64,000 nucleotides of DNA from Trichoplusia ni (GCF_003590095.1 NC_039486.1:2542001-2606000); one strand, 5' to 3'. Counted from the first letter of the stretch, positions 49,113 through 61,547 are shown. A program made the numbers and translations. The notes: a model not told the origin generated them from the letters alone.

Positions 49113-50019
49113 AAAACACCACTTTCATTGCGGACTAATTGTAAACAGAATAAAATATAAGCCCTGATACTTAATAACTAAGTTAAAAACATAATATTCT
49201 GACAATAATTATAAAATGATTTAATTAAATTGTATAAAATAGGCCTAAGAGTGTATTGGTTTATAATATACTAATGAAATTGAAGTTTGCAAAATAACAT
49301 AAACACGTTATAAACTAAAAGATAACTATATAACAGTTTAGCAATAATGCAATTAACGTTTTGTCTTGATAGCAAAAGTAGGCCCCATGATAACCAAAAA
49401 AACCTGTCTTCTAAACGATTGAAAAAAAGTTATTCTAAAATTTTGACTTAATATTTTAAAAACTCCTTTAAATTTCTCCTTATTGTTTCACAATGCATAG
49501 AAAAAACTTGGTGTCACATGACCTCTTCGTATTTTGAAGCAGGTTGAAATGTTGAAGAACTCAAGCCCTTGGCATCTTTCGCGGAACCTTGCTAACATAT
49601 AACATCACCTTGTATGTTACTCCTATAAATACCGGATTAACCTAGTTGTCATGTGAACACAGAAAAGCCAGCATTATGTTCCGAAGCAAAACATCCCTAA
49701 TTAGAAACTCGTTTTTGCAGAATTTGGTAGAATTTATACAAAAACAAAAACGTTTTCATTGAAGAAATTAACCTTTTCGTAATTAAAATTAAAATGATAA
49801 TATATATATCAAAGAAATATATACATTAAAATAATATCCCAATTGTACAATCAGCAACAAAAGTCGCTAATACAATCAGAACATGAAAACATACAATTAT
49901 TTACAGTACCAGTAGTAAATAAATTTGAGACCTAGATCACTGAAACCCTTGCTTAATTAATAGTATAATGTTTACCGTTTTATTGCCGACTGTACACGTA
50001 TGACACGAACAGAGGGCTA

Positions 50020-50135
50020 CCAGTTTATAAGTATGGGTGTTTGTTCGATAGGATAGTTTTTATTCCAATTTTATGTTACACTAAGTTCATTTTGGATTTA
50101 TAGGCGGGCAAGCCCGAGGACAACAGCTAGTTAAT
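50020..50135 (+). repeat. RTE-type LINE 3' fragment
   Basis: 'ataagtatgggtgtttgttc' ... 'gataggatagtttttattcc' ... 'ggcgggcaagcccgaggaca' then 'acagctag'. It ends at the same 'cagctag' terminus seen in related tails. Confidence 0.55.
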
Positions 50136-50587
50136 AATAATTTTATTATTACCTCAACATGTAATAAACATTACTGTAACGTAACTTATTGCATCTTGAA
50201 AGTCACATTAGAATGTTATGTTACTCAACGTGTAAACGTTAAATGACTTGTTCCGCGATCTTGAAAGATTTCTCGTGCACTACATAAACACTCAAATCAA
50301 ATAATTGTGACTTGGATTTTTGTAAATGAGAATGAATTGGTTTGTATTTTACAAAAGTGGTAAAACGGCGAATATTGCATAAGGATTGATATCACATTTT
50401 TGATAGTGCATGATAAATTTGATTAATAATTTTGTCAAAAATAACTAGGTATATGTATTTTGGTATAACTTGATTTAGCTAAAATTATAATAAAATGAAA
50501 AACAATTACTTATACAGACCTCTCAGTCCAGATCTATGTTTCGGATCTATGTAAGGATCTGTTGGCATTTTAATTTATCTTTATACC

Positions 50588-50665
50588 TTGCCTGTTGAAC
50601 TGGAGGTCGCGCGTACGATTCCCGCTGAGGACATATAGTGATGAACAATATTTATATACAGGACA
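50588..50665 (+). repeat. tRNA-like SINE head fragment
   Basis: B-box-like 'gcgcgtacgattcccgctga' preceded by 'gttgaactggaggt'. Fragment only. Confidence 0.45.
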
Positions 50666-51656
50666 TTTGTATATTCGTTTTCTTTTCGGGGAATATTCAC
50701 CTTCTTTGTCTAGTCACCATAGAGCCGGCTCAGCCCAGCCTAGTTTAAAACCAAAAAGCCTTAAAAGCAAGAAGATATTACCATGATTATTTCATATTTG
50801 TTCTGTCGCACACACATTGCACGATGCGTAAGACATTGTCCAGGAAAGACAAAGAAAGTCCATAAATGAATACCGGTTGCTTTAACAAATACACATAATA
50901 ACATATGTAGTCATAACCAACCTTTTTGTTAATGTCTCATGCACTTGCTATTCCGGAATCCGCAAGGTTTGTTCCCAGTCCAAGGTCGGCTCTTTTTCTA
51001 AGTGCCATTTTGAAGCCATCAAAATACTATTAAGAGTCATTTAATGGATTTTTCCTGTATGTTACTTGTTATATCGGCCTTCGCTAACTCGTGGTTTAGA
51101 TAACCGTTTATTATATGCTTTAAACTGTGAAGGTTTTTGGTTTTTGAGGTAGTTAATGTTTAAAATGCATGTTACGAAATTGATTACTGAAATATATAAA
51201 CATGGATTCCTATATCTATTGGCTTGCAACATGCTCACTAATAATTGTTTTGTGAAAAATGTTACTTGAATGTAACGTCTGCATTAGTAATTTTTCATGA
51301 GAAAACCCTACAAATATATGGGCTTTTCGTCAAATTTTCGACACAAGGATATAATTACTCATTCCAGTCATTAAAAATCCAATGAAAATAAATATTAGTA
51401 AAATATCCAACACAAATATAAAAAGAAATGAATCGCTCGCGATTTTTGTTACATCAAGACGTATTATTTAGACAAGGCATTACTTAACAGGTTGCATGCA
51501 CATTGATTGCCTGTAACTAATTACTTACGTAATGTGTAATTATAATTCAATTTAATCAGAGATCATCATTTTCGATTGTAGTGTCAACAAACGTTAGGAT
51601 TTTAATACATAATTTTTTACTTTCAGTTAAAGGACACTACTTTTTTATGTTATACA

Positions 51657-51924
51657 CTAGCTGTTGCCCGCGACTTCGTCCCCGTGGGTAGAAGATATAA
51701 GTTATGGTTTAGGTATACCTGCCCGGTTTTTTTTCACATTTTCCATTGTATCTTAGCTCTTATTAGTCACAGCGTGATGGTTTATAGCCTAAAGCCTTCC
51801 TCGATTAATGCTCTATTCAACACAAAAAGAATTTTTCAATTTGGACCAGTAGTTCCTGAGATTAGCCCGTTCAAACAAACAAACGAACAAACTCTTCAGC
51901 TTTATATATTAGTATATAGATAGG
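51657..51924 (+). repeat. 'ctagctg' RTE-tail-like repeat, copy 3
   Basis: It starts 'ctagctgttgcccgcgactt' and ends 'tttatatattagtatatag'. It closely matches copy 2 (12007-12261), and the same ends recur. Confidence 0.75.
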
Positions 51925-52684
51925 ACCTTATGTCTAATGACGTAATGTCGTGGTGGCTAAGCGTCTTTGTGTATGTATCAGAATGCATAAGGAGCTGGTT
52001 CGAAACCTTCATTTAACAAATATTGTAAAATTGAATCGCGACTCGCAGTGAGCTTACGTGGAAGAAGCCTGTATGTTTTATTTACATGTTAAACCATTAT
52101 ACTTGACATCATTGTCATTATTACGCTGTTTTGTTTGCTCTAGTCAAATAAAACATCGTAAAAAACAAAATACTTCCTTAACTTAAATAGACACAAGTTC
52201 ACTCAACAATAATTTGAATTAATACAATATTTTTTACCAAAATTCATTATATTGAATTGTTTCAAATAGATTAATTTTATTCGAAAATCCCACATTCTTT
52301 TTTATCAATCGCTACTACGTCACGCATATAATTACATCTAAAACTCATCTCACAAAAAACTCGCACGATATACACAGAAAGTCGTAAATCACGACGCTCT
52401 ATAATGACTGATCGTCAAAAGTATCGCGTGCCGGCCGCTGTCAATTCACTCTCTAACTATTAGACCATTACTTTTTATTTCCTTACCATTCCATATGACT
52501 AATGCACATAATTGTATTGAGGAAAATAGTAATTAGATTATAAAATATGCTTATGTGTGTAGTGGAATTAATTGTAGAGCTGTGTAGTGAGTGTTATATA
52601 TCTTCCTTTATTTAAAAGAATTATAATTTAATTGTATCCAACCGAAGTTTGTCGATATATCCAGATAAAAAGTATCCAAATACG

Positions 52685-53050
52685 CGTGCGCAATCATTGG
52701 CCTAGCCTTTTCCCAACTATGTTGGGGTCGGCTACCAGTCCAACCGGTTTCAGCTAAGTACCAATGTTTTACAAGGAGCGACTGCCTATCTGACCTCCTT
52801 AACCCAGTTACCTGGGCAACACGATACCCCTTGGTTAGACTGGCTGTCAGACTTTTTCAAGCTTCTAACTACCTGTAACGATTGTCAAAGATGTAGGAAT
52901 AACAGCCGGGACCCACAATTTAACGTGCCTTCCAAAACACGGAGGAACTCGTTATGACAAAGATGGTCACCCATCTACGGACCAACCGCGTCAAGCATAG
53001 CTTAACCTGTGATCGAATCACTTATGCGGTTATAGCTTTGCCTCGTGCGC
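52685..53050 (-). mobile_element. Inverted copy of the 32.2-kb SINE-like element
   Basis: Reverse-complement relative of 32264-32624, collinear over about 350 bp: 'cctagccttttcccaactat', 'ggtttcagctaagtaccaat', 'aaggagcgactgcctatctg', 'cggttatagctttgcctcgt'. Short direct words 'cgtgcgca' at 52685-52692 and 53044-53051 could be a target-site duplication. Confidence 0.75.
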
Positions 53051-53599
53051 ACTCTGTTATTAAAATAAGTAATCAAAATTGTGAATGAGAGTGAAAAAAG
53101 ACGCTGTATTTTATATACGGTTAACTATTTGACTGCCCTGTACGTTTCCACTGCTGTTCTTTCTTAAAGTTGAGTTAATTTAAAACATTAACGTGTTTTG
53201 ATTTTTATGTTAGGAGACGTAGGCTCGTGGCCGAGTATTTTATGTTTTTAAACGTTATGTTTATATTTATGACTATGAAAACAAGCTTTTTGCTTAATGC
53301 TTAGTAATATTGTTGTTTTAACAAATAATAACACTATTCTTTTACCGGCTTTGAGTTTTGTAAATATAACATGACAATTAAAACGAATTTACTACTGAAC
53401 TAATTACACCAGGAACACTTTTTGGTATAAAAGATATATGTATGTCACCTACATTGATTTGAAAAAATATGAGTAAGTAACTTGTCTTGTCATTAAATAC
53501 AGCCTGTTATCGGTAGGCCAGATAATCAACGGACAATCAACCAGACTTATTATTTCTGTCACCCCTAAAGACAGCACGAATTTGACGGGAAGGCAAGAG

Positions 53600-53672
53600 A
53601 CGTAAGAGAAAGGCCTAAACTTAGCTAGTCCTATGTCCAGCAGTGGTTTATTCAAGGCTGATCCCATAGATA
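53600..53672 (+). repeat. LINE-tail fragment
   Basis: 'aaaggcctaaacttagctag' followed by 'tcctatgtccagcagtggtt' and 'caaggctgat' is a degraded version of a common moth LINE tail ('ggcctatgtccagcagtgg'). Confidence 0.4.
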
Positions 53673-54085
53673 TACACCAGGGCCGGTAAACCTACTAAAC
53701 GCACGACACTATTCTTCACTTACCTACTCATTCAATATACGTATTAATTGTTAGAAATACCTTTGTTCTTGAGAATCGGTCAGTGACACGGCTAGTAGTT
53801 ACTGAGCGTTGCTGGGACGGCCATTGACGTTTTTTAAAAAATTCTTACTCACAAACTATGAACGAGTTGCATATTTTTAATAGAACTAAAAAAAATGCGT
53901 TTTTATGAATTGAAATAGGTATTCGAATTGGAGCAATAGAAACACGTTCCAATTTCTGCTTCTTCTATAATGGCATTGAATCCATCACCAAAGCTAATCG
54001 AACAAAAAAATAGTTCTATCATTGGCAAGTGTTAGTAGTTGCATTAGTTTAATATTATGTCATTCATTTTTAAATTATATTTATG

Positions 54086-54140
54086 CAGTAACTTTCGTGA
54101 AGATGACTCATTATTAAATGATGCTGTATCATTTAATAAT
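54086..54140. repeat. 13-bp inverted repeat in a repeat fragment
   Basis: Arms attattaaatgat (54110-54122) and atcatttaataat (54128-54140) with a 5-nt loop, perfectly complementary. The left arm and the preceding 'cgtgaagatgactc' resemble 20480-20503. Confidence 0.6.
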
Positions 54141-57100
54141 ATTTGTTTATTGTTCTGAAATAGGAATAAGTATATTTTGCTAAGTTTTCTATAAGGTCTT
54201 TGCGCTTACAGAAGGAAATTTAGCTATACTTCATTATTACATATTCTCTTAAGGTTATTCTCAAAAGTTATCCTCCATTAATTTCATTGGCTTCTCCTGC
54301 TTCTCAATATTCATTCTCAGGAAATTTCAATAAACTACAACTTAAAAACGTGTATGTGAAATTCAGATTAAAATACATAAATAATCAAGCGAACAATGTC
54401 AACAAACTGAAAAGAATCCAGAGAATGTTTTGTTTCCAAAGCAACGGATGCATATGTTTATAATCGTTTAACGTGGTATTGTCAAGAATCGAGTATTCTC
54501 AAAAACAATTAAAATTGCCTTTTGGCGAATCGTCTTTTGTTCTCACGGTTTCAGAAAACGATAAGTAGTTACCTATGATGATAGGAATCTCAATTCTTAG
54601 TCAAGAACTGGGACATCCCACCTCTAGAAAGAGAGGGAGAAATATGACTTTGCTATGGAATGGATCAAAATGAGATAGGAATAAAAATTTTGACATTTCC
54701 AGATCTGCATTTTCGTCACTTCACGTTTCATTTTTGACAAGTACTATTTTCTTAATAATAAACCTGTATAAAATACGCAACATTTAATCAACGAAGTTTA
54801 ATCACTAGCCTCCGTGGTCTATTTCTCTTTACCTTGATTAGTTAAAGTATCATATCTCAGGCCTCTTATGACCAATAATGCAGATCAAAATAACACAACA
54901 AATTGTTGATTTTCTTTTGTTTAAAATAAACTTTTAATAAATAGCAACAATATTGTGTATCTAATAATCGATGAATAGGAAAATGTTATTGAAATGAAAC
55001 ACAAAGTATCATAGGAATGTTTGTTTTTATTCGACGGAATGTTCGCGACTTGCGAATGCTCATACAATTTGAATAACATTCAACATTGATACATTGATTA
55101 GACTATTCATAAAGTTTATTGTAACAACTTGTAGGCTTCGGCAGGATAGTCGATCACATATTCACATCCGATTTACTGAAACAATCGCGTTAGTATGACG
55201 TGATCGTGATCGGTAATTGTTTTTTAAAGGTATAGACAGCGTGATACCTTTACTTACAGATAGAAAATATTCGGAATCAAATTGCGATTTGAGTATACAC
55301 GTATTTTTAGATAATCTTTAAGTAGCCCATGATGGCCTGGCGACCTAAAACAGATGTTGGCTTGGACTCGTTTGAGTCCAGGTATCGTGTTGTAAACATG
55401 TAGTAGTGTATGTAATGTAGTGTAACATGGAGAGGGCTATGTCCCGGACTCGGCATCTTCATTTCGAACTAGACCAGGATAGGCCAAGTTAATAAATGTT
55501 TGACTCTTTGTCTATTTGACGACATCACGGTCGAGAGGGTTTTTGAAAGCCCACTGCTATCTCCTTAAGTAAGACTTCCAGTTAAAGAAGAGGTTAACAA
55601 AAACTTTTAGATTAAAACAAGAGAAAATTCAGTAAAAGATAATCAAGTCACTAATAATTCCTCAAAGATAGCACAAAATCACTTAGTACGACAAATAGCT
55701 TTATAGAACAGAAAAAAAATAATAATAAAAGAACGCCTAGTCTTTCAACTATATCTAATTCTCCGTCTAACAGTTAATTCAAATGGTCAGAATTCCAATT
55801 TACTTCGTGGTACTCACCACGAAAGGAAAAACTAGCATGAGCATATCCGACTAACATAACGTCATGACGTGGTTCCGTGCATGCATGCGTTCATAAATCA
55901 GTAGATTCAACGGAAAAGTGAACGTTGCTAATGGCTGCTTAAGACGTAATATTATAAGCGTTTTGTTTCCTCATTTAATGGATTGTTTATATGCTTGTAA
56001 GTTAGTTGCGATTTTGTATTTGTATTTGATAAAAAATATATTTTTTTTAGGATCATTATATTATTCATATATTTTCTGTTACATTTTTAAGTATTGATCG
56101 CAAGAGTCACTAAAATACTTTAAAGTCTCTGAATATACTGAAAGTTCTTTTGAATATATTGATTTTCGAAGTCTAATTAAACAAAAAATCCGTGAGGTTC
56201 ACCATCAGTATCAGTTTATTACGCGTCAAAGTTAAAATATAGGTAGTACCTACTTTATTTCTACTTTTTTTGAAGAGAATTCAATAAAATGCATTTTGAA
56301 CCAATAACACAAAGAGCCATTAAGTTTTCCTAGTTAACTTAGATAAAACCGTTGTTGTAACAGACATTTTCTCGAAATGATATCTGAACTTCTTTTATTT
56401 ATTTCTATTTTGTTTCTTTGGTTCGAAATAAAAACGACCTGAAGTATTTTATTTCGACATCTAGGTATTTCAATTAGTACATAACGTAAAAACTTGATAG
56501 TTTTAGGTTTTATTGCAAAAATATAACTAATAATGCTATATAAAACTGATATGTTAAAATCATTTCCCAAAAATATTTATACGCAATGTACTAATTAATT
56601 ATATTTCATGGTTACCTTGAAATGAACATATAATATTTTAATGATAATTTGAATTTAATTAAATTTGATCAAACTTTTTTAGAGAGCCAGGATAGCTAAT
56701 GGAATATTAGAAAAGAAAACGAATTAAAATCTTTAAATGTTTGGGAATGACTTAAACATGTCAGTTAAATACATTGAAGTGAGTCAATATTATACCTGTC
56801 ACTTTGAGAAATGTAACTAGTAGACGGACTCGGGCTACAGAGCGCATTATTCCAAAAATAAAAAGAAGTACAAAAAAGTAATTAATTACAAAAGGCCACC
56901 AAAAACCTTTATTACATGACAAACAGTTACATAATTTGAACCAGTCGATTATATCGGAACCATTCACCTGTCATCGATCTGACGAAATCTAGGGTTCATT
57001 ACATTATTACTGACATTCGACAGATTTAAATCAGTGAGCTGGAGAATTTGCTGACGTAATTATTGGTAGGAAGATGGAAAAGTCTTGCAATCTTAGTAAA

Positions 57101-57714
57101 AAAATTGCGATGATACCTACCGGATGAAAGTACGTGTACAGAGTACTATTTAGTAAAGTACTCTAGTTGAGTGAAGTCGCATAATAAATAAATATGAAAT
57201 TAGGAAGGTCGAAATTAAAGGTCAGCGATTCGGATCAGAACCGAGCGAAGCAGGTGAAATGATATGACTTATTTTTACCAAACATCAATCACGCTTCAGA
57301 AGGGAGGCGAAATAGTAGAAAAGTAAAAAGGTGTTAAGGCCCTTTATCCAATAAATAGTAATAAGTGTCGATTTCTTCTTGGAAAAATAATTTAATTCCA
57401 ATAGTTTCCAAACTATCAATGCAAAACAATTGTCCTCAAAACACAAATAGTATTTTCAAATCAAACGAAATTAATATTGAACAAACTGGAATACAACTGC
57501 TGTTTATTTATTTTATTTAAAAACATTATAATGTCCGTAAAAGTTCAAAGCGATTACGATGGCATTTAACTAATTAAAAATTAATGCCTCTTAGAGATGT
57601 CAAAGAGATTCGTTTTGCTCTACTTCAAGGTGCGCCACTAAGGAAGTTCAACTATTTGTTTATTTGTTAAGAAGCATTCACACCTCTTTCCTATAAATGA
57701 GCGTATTTCCAGAA

Positions 57715-57955
57715 GAGTCCGATAAAGACGCTCAAACGAATTAGCGGTGCCAACTCAGAGACTTCAATTATATAGCCGTAACGCCCCTTGTATGGCAATA
57801 ACAATTTTTAATAAGCTGCCAGCACAGATCAGACAGCTGCCTATAAATAAATTTAGACGTGCAATATTTACATGGCTTTTAAATATGTGCTTTTATTCTG
57901 TTAAAGAATTCATAGATTATAAGTTTGATATTATCACAATGTCAAGAACTTGACA
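57715..57955 (+). pseudogene. CR1-like LINE C-terminal remnant
   Basis: The plus-strand frame gives 'VPTQRLQLYSRNAPC', 'IFNKLPAQIRQLP', 'FRRAIFTWLL' and 'CFYSVKEFI', then a stop. The last blocks parallel the C-terminus of the LINE ORF2 ending at 5560 ('IYNKLPKEV', 'FKRYLL', 'CYYSIQDFL'), so this is a 5'-truncated relative. No catalytic region remains. Confidence 0.65.
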
Positions 57956-58354
57956 CAAATGTGTTAATGTTTGTTTAATAAAACTACTGTTATTTGAATT
58001 ACGAACCTGTTGTATGTTTGTATGTATGTGTATTAACATTTCGTGTGTGTAGTTTAATTGTAATTTAGTAAGAAAACAATAAATACTATTTAATATATTT
58101 GACTGATTAAGTCATTATTACGTAATTTAAGGATGTTAGTTCGATTAAAAATGTTAAGTTTTGTTTTGGTTAGGTACTAGTTTTTTTGGAATCAGTCTTC
58201 TTCTTCTTCTTCTAGCCAATATAATGAACATCACCATGTTGGATTTACTTTAAATTAGCAAAAAGCCAGTACATGTAATTAGAAACTACTCACTTCTATT
58301 AGATACTAAAATCCGTTATAATCATTTTTCAACAACTGCCATTGTTATTTTCAG

Positions 58355-58598
58355 ACACTAAAATCAACATGCGAGTTCATAAAAACACAGCTATGCACCA
58401 TAGCAATATGTCTAACGCTGTTCAACTCGGTTCGGCTGCCGCGGGAGGCGTTCCGGTATGGGGCTGTGCCATACCTGGTGGTCTACTCGTTCTGGTTGCT
58501 GGCTGTGGGGCTGCCGACGACGCTGTTACAGTTGGCGATGGGGCAGCTGAGCCAGCAAGATCCTGTGGGAGTGTGGCGGGCTGTGCCTATTCTTAGAG
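58355..58598 (+). CDS. Atypical SLC6-family transporter, exon with TM1-TM2
   Basis: Acceptor 'ttattttcag' precedes the exon and donor 'agag|gtcagt' ends it (phase 0 in, phase 1 out). With the other visible exons it forms a 359-codon partial protein; this exon is residues 29-109. TM1 covers about 36-52 and ends NSVRLP, matching the NxxRFP signature after the TM1 break (N52, R55, P57 kept). TM2 covers about 67-90, 'LLQLAMGQLSQQDPVGVW', matching the 'ELALGQ' block, but with Gln87 in place of Glu. SLC6 proteins are plasma-membrane symporters for amino acids, neurotransmitters or osmolytes. The GLG segment before Asn and the GGG segment after Arg, both near the sodium and substrate sites, are absent, so the substrate and ion coupling cannot be predicted. 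It may be an insect-specific divergent branch. Confidence 0.85.
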
Positions 58599-58894
58599 GT
58601 CAGTGGCATTCTTTAAAATGTTTTTTTCAGTGTTTGGCAATGGTTTTGTTTGTGGCAAAGTCTTGATCATATTCATAGACTAAAATTAAAACAGTAAAGC
58701 TTAAGTTACACTGATTCTTAAGGGAAATTAAAAATAATTCAAGTATAGAGAATTAATACCTAAATATTTTATTACACGTGGTTTTGTACGTGCGTCCACA
58801 ACACTTCATTACTCGACTAGGTAACAACGTAGTTCTTCAAAAATTTAAATACACACGTTAAATGCAAATGGACCAAAATTTTCTAAAAATTACT

Positions 58895-58965
58895 AAGAGG
58901 CTCACAGCTGGGCAAAGGCCTCTCCAAATCCTTCCACGAGTCTCAATTCGCGGCCGTCCTTAACT
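58895..58965 (-). repeat. LINE 3' fragment, minus strand
   Basis: 'ctcacagctgggcaaaggcc', 'tctccaaatccttccacgag' is the reverse complement of the type of LINE C-terminus seen at 8080-8160 ('cgtggaagaatttgg', 'gcccagctgtgag'). Confidence 0.55.
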
Positions 58966-59250
58966 TGAAACTAGTCCACGATAGTCATTTTACTCATAAA
59001 AAATTATTATAAAAAAAAATATTTAAAGCTTAATATCTTGTAACGGTAGCAGGCAAAAACATGCAGTTATAATAACTTTGATAAATATGCCCATGCAAAA
59101 CCTACTGCACACAAATCCGGCCGCCTTGTGTACACTTCTGAATCCGATTATAATGTTGGCGGAGCTCTGGTATTTCCTACTTATTTAGCAGTTCTCATAT
59201 GTTCGTTTATTTATTTTCTTGGTCCTTTAATTTGACTACCTTTTTTTCTG

Positions 59251-59577
59251 TATATTATTTACTTATTTTAATATGACATCACATTAGTATCCTATTTGTG
59301 TGTAAAGGTTGCCCTTAATCCTTCCCATTTATCCCGGTTCAATGCAGCTGTTGCTAATAGGGATCAGTTCTGCAACAAGAAATCAAGCTAATATTAACTT
59401 CTTCTGGGCTTTCCACAAAAGTTTTGTGTGGTACATAAACAAATCAAATAAAAACGTGAAATATTCGTAATACATATTAAATTAAATGAAGGGACGAAGG
59501 AAGCATCAGTAATTATAATATCATAAGAAAACAACGTTATTCATACAAAAAGTTGTACAAGACCAGGTGTGTTGTCG
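59251..59577 (+). repeat. 327-bp direct duplication, copy 1
   Basis: Identical by eye to 59582-59908 over all 327 bp. The copies are separated by the four bases TTAA. It has no coding frame, tRNA boxes or terminal inverted repeats. Confidence 0.9.
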
Positions 59578-59581
59578 TTAA

Positions 59582-59908
59582 TATATTATTTACTTATTTT
59601 AATATGACATCACATTAGTATCCTATTTGTGTGTAAAGGTTGCCCTTAATCCTTCCCATTTATCCCGGTTCAATGCAGCTGTTGCTAATAGGGATCAGTT
59701 CTGCAACAAGAAATCAAGCTAATATTAACTTCTTCTGGGCTTTCCACAAAAGTTTTGTGTGGTACATAAACAAATCAAATAAAAACGTGAAATATTCGTA
59801 ATACATATTAAATTAAATGAAGGGACGAAGGAAGCATCAGTAATTATAATATCATAAGAAAACAACGTTATTCATACAAAAAGTTGTACAAGACCAGGTG
59901 TGTTGTCG
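59582..59908 (+). repeat. 327-bp direct duplication, copy 2
   Basis: Second identical copy. The period is 331 bp, including the TTAA spacer. Confidence 0.9.
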
Positions 59909-60311
59909 ATAACGTAAGCAGGTCTTCGTTCATGAAGTCATTATTGAATGAGTCATCTTACAACAAGAATAAAAACAAAATATATCAATTTTCCAACACG
60001 TGTATAAATAAGGTAAAATGTCATTTAATCGGCTAATTAAATAAAATATTGATGCTGTCAATCATTATTATACGTTAATAATGATCATCATAATTTGGAA
60101 TAAAATAATATTTGGAATTTAATTCACCTTTTAACATTTTATCATTATGAGTATTATGTTGTTATAATCGGATAATTTTGCGGCTACCTAAATGAGAATG
60201 AAATAAGAATATTGAATATTTTTAGTTCCCAATTTGAATTTAGAAACATTATTAAACATTTTTTTTATAAAGTTATGTTATTTTTAAACGGCCTGTATTT
60301 TTACTTTCCAG

Positions 60312-60454
60312 GTGTCGGCCATTTAAAAGTTCTGACGTCATACGTTTGTTGCGTATACTTCATGGTGTATGTAGCGCTGTCGGCTGCTTACCTTGTGTGG
60401 ATAGGCAAAGGGTCCTTCCCTTTGAAGGATTGCACTAAACTGCACATAACGCCG
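60312..60454 (+). CDS. SLC6-like transporter, exon with TM3
   Basis: Acceptor 'ttactttccag' and donor 'ccg|gtaagc'. It enters in phase 1 and completes the Gly codon, giving '...ILRGVGHLKVLTSY' as in the 'P.FKGVG' segment of SLC6 proteins. It leaves in phase 0. TM3 is about residues 115-138. Cys150 at the start of the long extracellular loop may pair with Cys169 in the next exon. Confidence 0.85.
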
Positions 60455-60876
60455 GTAAGCCGCTTGACGCATTGTTCTCGAAAATAGGGATATTATGGCA
60501 ATAAGGACTCTTTGATTAGTTCAGGCTTTGAGTTTGGCGTCGTGTAGTTGAATGCTGGGATATTTAATTATGTACTTACTAGTATATTGTAAGTTACATT
60601 TGTACTATGTCAATTGAAATAGTTTGATATGATAATATGTCTTATAATAAAGCATTTCAATGCTACGTAAGTTAGTCTGGCGTAAATAGTTCGCTGTTTT
60701 TTATAAAACCTCTGGCCATAAAACTTTTTGCATAAAAGAGAAAAACTCACTTATAAAAGATCAAAAAAAATATGTAATGAAATGTAAATTTTACAGTTCA
60801 TAAATTATGATAAATAAACGGTCAATAAACTCGTATTCAATTTTCCAAACAAAATGTTATTGTTTTTTTTTTTCAG

Positions 60877-60917
60877 CATGGTTACGAAAATAAAATGAAC
60901 GCAACCGAGTGTTTCAA
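60877..60917 (+). CDS. SLC6-like transporter, 41-nt microexon in the extracellular loop
   Basis: A T-rich tract ending in 'tttcag' precedes the exon and 'aa|gtaagt' follows it. It encodes HGYENKMNATECF plus two bases of an Asn codon (phase 0 in, phase 2 out). It carries an N-glycosylation sequon, N165-A-T, and Cys169. The location between TM3 and TM4 fits the glycosylated second extracellular loop of the family. Confidence 0.8.
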
Positions 60918-61454
60918 GTAAGTCTTAGTCCAATCAAAAGATCACAAATTCTTTATAAAATATAAAACATACCTTTTTTTATTTTATTTTTAAATTAAAG
61001 TATTCATTTGTTTATGGATGAAATAAAATTCATACATACATCTAATAATGATACGTTAAAAAAAGTAATAATTGAAATTTTCAATCTACATTTATAACGA
61101 GTCGATCGATTTCCAATATGAATTATTTATTTTATTACAGATGCCTATATACATAATATATTTCTTTTTCGACTGGTTTATTTTATTATTTTATTATTTT
61201 CAGGAAAATTTTATGACTATTCTCTTTTAAGCAGATTTCTTTTTTATTTATTTATTATTGCACTTTCGCAGTGCAAAAATGAAATAATAAAAAAGCTATG
61301 TTTGTCTAAATAAATACTTATTTTAAACTATGACTTTGCAATTGAAAATAAAAGTGAACAATTATAAAATTCCTTGATAAAATAAAGTTTTGTTTTTGTA
61401 TCATATTAGACTATTATTCCTCATAACCTTAACAGATATTCATTAAACTTTCAG

Positions 61455-61547
61455 TTCTACATTTCTAGCGCCGTTCACGGAATATCCCCAGTATTTAGGG
61501 ATAATGGCGATTTTAATATTTCTTCTGTGGTTTTTCGTCCCCATTCT
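61455..61547 (+). CDS. SLC6-like transporter, exon with TM4
   Basis: Acceptor 'aactttcag', donor 'ct|gtaagt'. It completes N171, giving a second sequon N-S-T, then 'FLAPFTEYPQYLG' leads into TM4 (about 185-201, 'AILIFLLWFFVPI'). Phase 2 in, phase 2 out. Confidence 0.85.

Larger units (their letters stand above)
23521..58354 (+). other. 34.8-kb intron of the SLC6-like gene (inferred)
   Basis: If the exon assignment is right, everything in this interval is intronic. It holds SINEs, RTE tails, a truncated LINE, LINE C-terminal remnants and an LTR-like block, all listed individually. Between them, 23521-26734, 26940-27959, 28030-28890, 34400-35600, 35960-37600, 37750-43900, 49120-50000, 50680-51650 and 53060-57700 contain nothing I can name, apart from the short sites given. 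Confidence 0.5.
58599..60311 (+). other. SLC6-like gene intron, 1.7 kb
   Basis: It contains a LINE-tail-like fragment (58895-58965) and the perfect 327-bp duplication (59251-59908). The rest is AT-rich and unassigned. Confidence 0.7.
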
